A stretch of DNA of 35,206 nt from the NCBI GenBank assembly GCA_011045995.1, contig DSBQ01000012.1:1-35206 (forward strand), given 5' to 3'. Shown here piece by piece: positions 30,718-35,206 of the stretch. Under the pieces are notes generated by a model. That model made no database searches. It was not told where the DNA came from and worked only from the letters and a program-made list of their open reading frames with translations. Positions within the stretch are counted from its first letter, which is position 1; the number at the start of each line of letters is the position of its first letter. This stretch comes from Methanoculleus sp. (GTDB taxonomy: Archaea; Halobacteriota; Methanomicrobia; Methanomicrobiales; Methanomicrobiaceae). The position numbers were made by a program, and so were the translations under genes.

Positions 30718-31926
30718 ATGAGACCTTTTGCCATACGCCATCTTGCATACGGATTTGCTACCATCGGCAGGCAGCTCATGCATCCGGAGGACGTATGCAA
30801 AGCCGCAGAACCCGTCATGGAAGAGATAGGGGTCACGGAAGTCCGGGATATCACCTCAGTCGACCGCCTCGGCATCCCCGTGTGGGCGGCAATCAGGCCG
30901 CGTCCACCGCCGGGGGCAAAACCCGTCCATACCGGGGCAGGAACGACGCCGGCACTCGCCCGTTCATCGGCGATGCTGGAGGCTGTCGGACGGTTTTCAG
31001 GAGAATTCCGGCCACAGTTCCTGAATATCGCCTCCTACGAGCAGGTCGGCCTCACCCGTGCCGTCGATCCCCATGACCTGATTCTCCCCCGCGAGCTCGA
31101 CATCGGCGAACAGCTCCAGTGGTGCACCGCATGGGACCTCCTGAACGAATCGGAATGCGAAGTCCCTGCAAATGCGGTCTATTTCCCCTATGACCCGATG
31201 AGTATGGCCGCCCAGCTTTTCAGGAGTGACGCCAACGGCCTTGCGGCAGGCCCGGAACCCGAAGAGAGCCTCCTCAGGGGGCTGCTCGAAGTGATCGAAA
31301 ACGATGCCATGAGCATTGCTCACCAGAAGGGTTCCTACCCTGCGCGCCTTGCCCTGCCGGCAGACGGACCGGCGGCCGCCCTCGGCGAAACGCTCGAAAA
31401 TGAGGGGATCGAGGTTCATCTCTGGATAATTCCGGGAAAAACGGGCATCCCCACGGTGGCAGCCGCGACGGACGATACGGTTGCCCGCGACCCTTTCATG
31501 GTCATCACCGGCAGTGCAGCCGACCCGGACCCGGAAGCCGCGGCCGCAAAGGCCCTTTTAAAGTGCATCTGCAACCGTGCAGGCCACCTGCATGCCCAGG
31601 AATCGGGGGTGAGCAAGACCCGGCACGGGATCATTGAAAAGGCCGGCTATGAGCGGTACAAACGCATCAATCGTATCTGGTTTGCCGCGGCAGACGCAGT
31701 ACCGATCACCGATATTCCCGACATGAGCAGCGGGTATGTGGACGAGGACATCCGCACCGTCCTTGCGGCCGTGTCCCCCCACACGGACCATGTCTGTACC
31801 GTCGACCTGACCAAAACCGCCCTTCCGGCATCACGGGTCATCATCCCCGGATTCGAGGTCTCCTATCTCGACCCTTCGAGGAAGAAAAGCACCACGCCGA
31901 ACCGGTATGCCGAACACTCTTACTGA
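30718..31926 (+). CDS. ycaO: YcaO protein, probable McrA-glycine thioamidation
   Basis: The 402-residue YcaO protein uses ATP to convert an amide to a thioamide. In methanogens this forms thioglycine in the active site of methyl-coenzyme M reductase subunit McrA. Signature parts are GIPVWAAIRP, GAGTTPALARSSAMLEAVGRFSGE (ATP site) and EESLLRGLLEVIENDA. The usual partner TfuA is not encoded beside it. ATG 30718 is preferred over the TTG at 30694, which lies within the promoter region. Confidence 0.92.
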   Translation: MRPFAIRHLAYGFATIGRQLMHPEDVCKAAEPVMEEIGVTEVRDITSVDRLGIPVWAAIRPRPPPGAKPVHTGAGTTPALARSSAMLEAVGRFSGEFRPQFLNIASYEQVGLTRAVDPHDLILPRELDIGEQLQWCTAWDLLNESECEVPANAVYFPYDPMSMAAQLFRSDANGLAAGPEPEESLLRGLLEVIENDAMSIAHQKGSYPARLALPADGPAAALGETLENEGIEVHLWIIPGKTGIPTVAAATDDTVARDPFMVITGSAADPDPEAAAAKALLKCICNRAGHLHAQESGVSKTRHGIIEKAGYERYKRINRIWFAAADAVPITDIPDMSSGYVDEDIRTVLAAVSPHTDHVCTVDLTKTALPASRVIIPGFEVSYLDPSRKKSTTPNRYAEHSY

Positions 31927-31970
31927 TCGTAAAATATCCGGGAAAGGGCCAAAACAAATCAAAAAACACA

Positions 31971-31997
31971 GGGCCGGCGGACCGGACCGGCCTAAAA
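31971..31997. terminator. Bidirectional hairpin terminator
   Basis: GGCCGG (31972-31977) and CCGGCC (31987-31992) form a GC-rich stem between the convergent ycaO and aglB genes. An A-run follows, and further T/A runs flank it on both sides, including six Ts on the minus strand after the aglB stop. Confidence 0.6.
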
Positions 31998-32037
31998 ACA
32001 ATACCGATAGAAAAAAGGGCACAGGGCCGTATTCCGG

Positions 32038-34488
32038 CTACCTGACCACTCGCCCCTGCATCACATCTTCTTCTGTCACCCTGAAGACCTTCCCCGTCTC
32101 CCTGATGATATACTCGCCCATCGGTGTTGTGCCGCCGGAGAGCGCGGTCGTGGGGTACGGGACGACAAACTTCCCGTTCACACTCTCCTGCCGGTAGGTG
32201 AAGCTCCGCCCCGTATCGGTCATCAGCGGGATTTCGATGGTGCCCTCACCCTCGATGACAGCCCCCGGCACGTACTCAAATATCTTCACGTAGCTCAGGT
32301 CATAGACCGGTGATTGGGGTAGCACATCGGTCGGGGACTCATGCACGAGGCGGTAATGCCTGAGGGCGGGCACCTTGTCCAGGGGTGCGAGGACGAAGTA
32401 GCTGTAGACGCTGCCGCCGTAATTGACCGAGTAATTGGGGTCTGCCTCGGCCATCGATCCGTCAAAGTTGTGCAGGCGGGAGATGGTGGTATGGAAATAC
32501 CGGGCAGTGTAGAGGTACTGCACATTGCCGGACTGGTCGGCAGCCTGCGTCATGTAGGGCCTCTGACCGAGTGTCTGGTTGTACCAGGTCGCCATCGCCC
32601 AGAACTTCGAGGTGTCCATCTCCACATCGGTGATCACATACCGTGTACCAAGGTTATCGAGGATCTCCGTTGAGGCATCCTCCGACTCGGACAGGAAATA
32701 GGCGGCAGAGCCGTTGGGACCGGTCACCCCGGCCTGGAACGGATTGGCATTTGGTATGCGCTGGGAGATGACCGTGATCCAGTGGCCGTAGTCCCACCAT
32801 GACATCACCCCGTAGGACGCTGCCGGATACTCAAAGGTATCCACGTCGTAGATGCCGTAGTAATCGACCCCCGTATCCGGCGAGTTTTCACCGAACCATT
32901 CGAGCGATTCCCGCCAGTCGGGTGTCATCCCCCCGTATTTCATGCCATTGGCCATTCCGAGGTCGGCGCTGACGGAGGTGACGGTGAAGAGAATGCCAAG
33001 GAGGATGACTATCACCAGGGGCAGGAGAACTGCTGAATCCGGCTTCTTCGCAGATTTTTTCAGGGGGGCCGCTGCCCCTTTTTTCTTTCCTTTTTTCCTG
33101 GGATTCTTCTCCGGCTCTTCATCGGCCGCCTCCGTCGCGGTTCCTATACGCGCGATCAGGCAGGGTTCTGCCCGGTCCAGGAACCACACGATCGCATATG
33201 CTGCAAGGAGGGCGATGTTGAGCCCGAGATAGTATTCATACCTGATATGCTGGATGGTTGCAATGACCATCAGGGCCGACCAGAGGAACACGAAGAGCAG
33301 CTCATCCTTTCGTTCCTTCAGGAAGTCAACGGCGATGAGGACAAAACCGCCTGCCACCAGGACGAGGCCGACCCCGAACGAATTCCAGGCATCCGCAAAG
33401 GACCACGGGCGCGCCTCCTGGATGGTGACCCACGTCGCGGACTGGCCGAAGAAGGAACGGGCATTTCCTATGAAGGATGCGTAGATGTCGGGGGCTGCCG
33501 CCATGAGCCCGATGAGGCCAACCGCCAGAACCCCCAGGATTATCAGGGGATAGTAATAGGGAGGCCTCCCCCGGACCACCCGCCGCAGGGCATACAGGAC
33601 GGCGGTGCCTCCTATCAGAAAGAGATAGGCAATTGCCTGTGCAGGCGAGTAATTTGCCATTTCAAACCCGCTGCTGTTAAAGCCGATGAGAAAGAGCCCG
33701 ATGATGGCCATACTACCGACGATCACGTTCAGGAGCAGCAGGCTCTCATCCTCACGCCCGGTAAAGGCGTCATGGCAGTACTGGACGAGGGTGTAGACGG
33801 CGACCAGCAGGCCGAAGAGGATCATCGTCGGCATGACGGCAAGGCCGAGGATGAAGGAGATGCCGGTGAGGGCGGCAAGAAGTGCAGGCATTTTGAAGGA
33901 TTCCAAATCACCGAGGTGTACCGGGTGCTCCCGCATGTACCGGAGGGTGGCGATATAGCCCAGGCAGAAGAGGGTGGAAAAGAGGACTTCTGCGATGTGG
34001 TGGTCGGCAAAGCCGAAGAGCGACCGGTAAAAATACTGGCCCGCGACGATCGCGATGAAGAATGACGCAATAAGACCCCCTTTCCAGTTGGAGATGCGTT
34101 CGGCCGCGAGATAGGTGACCGGCACCATCGCTGCCGCCATGAGGGGCGGCACCCAGGACGCCACATACATCAGGTCATGTTGTGAGGCCGCCCCCGCTAT
34201 GATGGCAAGAAGCGCCGATATCTGGGGGAAGAGCGGGCCCCAGTGGATCACGTTCCCGTTCGGGTACTCGGTCATCGGGTCAAACCAGGGGTAATGCGGG
34301 AACTGCTCGACGATGACCTCAATCTGCCTGAGGTTGTACCAGGGATCATTGCCCAGGAGATCGGCCCGCCCGTCGGAGAAGAGCCCCTCCATGGGTATCA
34401 GCCGCATCCACAGGGCAAGTGCCATGAAGATGAGGATGAGGCTGATTATGATGAATTTCTTATTATCCAGGATTTTCTGAAATTCCAT
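32038..34488 (-). CDS. aglB: Oligosaccharyltransferase AglB (STT3 family)
   Basis: The 816-residue membrane enzyme transfers a lipid-linked glycan to Asn-X-Ser/Thr in S-layer, flagellin and other exported proteins. The first half has about 13 membrane helices with the metal-binding loops GNDPWYNLR and FADHHIAE. A Lys-rich cytoplasmic linker precedes the last helix, then the external domain holds W564-WDYGHW, the glycosylation-site recognition motif. The length is typical for Methanomicrobiales. TTAAATATTG near 34521-34530 is the likely TATA region (minus strand). Confidence 0.96.
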   Translation of the reverse strand: MEFQKILDNKKFIIISLILIFMALALWMRLIPMEGLFSDGRADLLGNDPWYNLRQIEVIVEQFPHYPWFDPMTEYPNGNVIHWGPLFPQISALLAIIAGAASQHDLMYVASWVPPLMAAAMVPVTYLAAERISNWKGGLIASFFIAIVAGQYFYRSLFGFADHHIAEVLFSTLFCLGYIATLRYMREHPVHLGDLESFKMPALLAALTGISFILGLAVMPTMILFGLLVAVYTLVQYCHDAFTGREDESLLLLNVIVGSMAIIGLFLIGFNSSGFEMANYSPAQAIAYLFLIGGTAVLYALRRVVRGRPPYYYPLIILGVLAVGLIGLMAAAPDIYASFIGNARSFFGQSATWVTIQEARPWSFADAWNSFGVGLVLVAGGFVLIAVDFLKERKDELLFVFLWSALMVIATIQHIRYEYYLGLNIALLAAYAIVWFLDRAEPCLIARIGTATEAADEEPEKNPRKKGKKKGAAAPLKKSAKKPDSAVLLPLVIVILLGILFTVTSVSADLGMANGMKYGGMTPDWRESLEWFGENSPDTGVDYYGIYDVDTFEYPAASYGVMSWWDYGHWITVISQRIPNANPFQAGVTGPNGSAAYFLSESEDASTEILDNLGTRYVITDVEMDTSKFWAMATWYNQTLGQRPYMTQAADQSGNVQYLYTARYFHTTISRLHNFDGSMAEADPNYSVNYGGSVYSYFVLAPLDKVPALRHYRLVHESPTDVLPQSPVYDLSYVKIFEYVPGAVIEGEGTIEIPLMTDTGRSFTYRQESVNGKFVVPYPTTALSGGTTPMGEYIIRETGKVFRVTEEDVMQGRVVR

Positions 34489-34594
34489 TGTGCTTCAGAT
34501 AATACTCGGAGCCTGAGAGAGTTAAATATTGTGAGAAGGGGGAGGAGAGCTGTTACGGGGTGCCGGAATATCCGGCACGGGCCTCACTGATACA

Positions 34595-35203
34595 TCAGCG
34601 TGAATACGGGCACCAGTGATCGACGCCGAGAAACGAGGCACAGCCCGCCGTCGTCGGACCCACAAAGAGCAGGGGGACCTCGCCCCGGCATGCATCCGCC
34701 ACACTGACGGACTCCTCACGGAAGAGGCCGTCACCCGCGACGAGAATGATATCCGCCTCTGCCGGGGTGTCGACATAGCTCACGCCGGCAAGGCCCGAGA
34801 GAGAAGGAGCCGCCCGGCCAATGACCGCGACCTTCCTGCCGGCAAGGTGCTCTTCCAGCTGTCCCATGCACCGGGCATGGTCGTCAGGCCGGCATGCACG
34901 CCCGCTGCGGCAGAGACAGAGGAACCGGCCGACGGCATTCATGATGCCGCAGGCGGCGGTCCGCTTCTCGGGGGTGTCCAGCTGGGCACCGAACAAAAAA
35001 TTCACCCGGGTGGTCGCCTCGAGGGGATAATTCGTGACACAGTCGATAAACACCCCGCCATACTCAAAGACCAGGGGAACCCCGCGTTCATACCGGCACA
35101 CATCCGCGTCGGGTGAGCGCCGGATGCGCACATTGCTGTCCTGGCATCCGCTCCCGCAGATGACCTCTTCCATCCTTCTTACTGCGTCAGTGACCAAATC
35201 CAT
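34595..35203 (-). CDS. Unrecognised Cys-rich protein
   Basis: A 202-residue protein reaching to 3 bases from the window edge. The N-terminal half is rich in cysteine (CGSGC, CLCRSGRAC, ARC) and includes PLVFEYGGVFIDCVTNY. The C-terminal half looks like a Rossmann-type domain (GRKVAVIGRAAPSLSGLAG, EADIILVAGDGLF, VPLLFVGPTTAGCASFLGVDHWCPYS). Metal or Fe-S binding is possible. No family is recognised, and the true start may lie beyond the window. It is leftward like aglB. Confidence 0.65.
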   Translation of the reverse strand: MDLVTDAVRRMEEVICGSGCQDSNVRIRRSPDADVCRYERGVPLVFEYGGVFIDCVTNYPLEATTRVNFLFGAQLDTPEKRTAACGIMNAVGRFLCLCRSGRACRPDDHARCMGQLEEHLAGRKVAVIGRAAPSLSGLAGVSYVDTPAEADIILVAGDGLFREESVSVADACRGEVPLLFVGPTTAGCASFLGVDHWCPYSR

Positions 35204-35206
35204 GAA

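Noticed and set aside
33247-34065. 272-codon plus-strand frame inside aglB
   Set aside because: Charged, repetitive antisense translation of membrane helices, without family features.
1-35206. CRISPR array, prophage or complete insertion sequence
   Set aside because: No regularly spaced repeats, Cas genes, transposase or phage structural genes were recognised.

Overview
The window comes from a methanogenic euryarchaeon, most likely of the order Methanomicrobiales. The evidence is a set of archaeal information genes (aIF2-gamma, Rpo7, Spt4, ribosomal proteins S24e, S27ae and L40e, a Kae1-Bud32 fusion, RPA with its RPA-associated partner, deoxyhypusine synthase, AglB), a YcaO protein of the McrA-thioamidation type, a Thi4 with His in place of the sulfur-donor Cys, the archaeal GTP-dependent dephospho-CoA kinase, CbiZ cobinamide salvage, and archaeal TATA boxes about 25 nt upstream of many starts, several of them leaderless. 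The genus cannot be fixed by reading alone. No rRNA, CRISPR array or complete insertion sequence is seen; two tRNA genes are present.

Layout. 1-3.8 kb: the tail of an unknown gene, deoxyhypusine synthase and PyrF overlapping by 4 nt, a small zinc-rich protein that looks like only the C-terminal glycyl-radical end of anaerobic ribonucleotide reductase, CbiZ fused to a Cys-rich domain, and a DUF1858 redox-disulfide protein. 3.9-7.1 kb: RPA and its associated OB-fold protein, then a frameshifted unknown gene running tail-to-tail into a serine-recombinase-like protein that lacks the catalytic serine. 7.1-13.3 kb is accessory: a KhtT/KhtU-like cation/proton antiporter pair, an HTH/coiled-coil protein, a radical SAM/SPASM enzyme with a Met-Gly-Pro-rich tail, a double-Cache lipoprotein with an internal duplication, and a substrate-binding lipoprotein followed in frame, past a UAG stop, by a second open segment. 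13.4-17.6 kb: a group II amino-acid decarboxylase, a cupin, a yeast-type cytosine deaminase and a CDF metal exporter.

17.8-20.3 kb holds a compact run of Rieske ferredoxin, UbiA prenyltransferase and geranylgeranyl-reductase-like flavoprotein. Together these suggest synthesis of a prenylated, partly saturated lipid or redox carrier. This is the best candidate in the window for an undescribed pathway, with the stand-alone glycyl-radical-like protein second. 20.4-24.1 kb: an unrecognised protein beside two tandem tRNAs (Gly-UCC, Val-CAC), HtpX, Thi4, a DUF1917 protein and L40e.

24.2-29.7 kb is a leftward core operon: aIF2-gamma, PIN nuclease, Rpo7, Spt4, GTP-dependent dephospho-CoA kinase, S24e, S27ae, Kae1-Bud32 and XTP/dITP diphosphatase. 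It links translation initiation, transcription elongation, CoA synthesis, ribosome assembly and tRNA t6A modification. 29.8-35.2 kb: NikR with a probable autoregulatory operator, DUF2098 and YcaO expressed from back-to-back promoters, AglB, and an unrecognised Cys-rich protein at the right edge.
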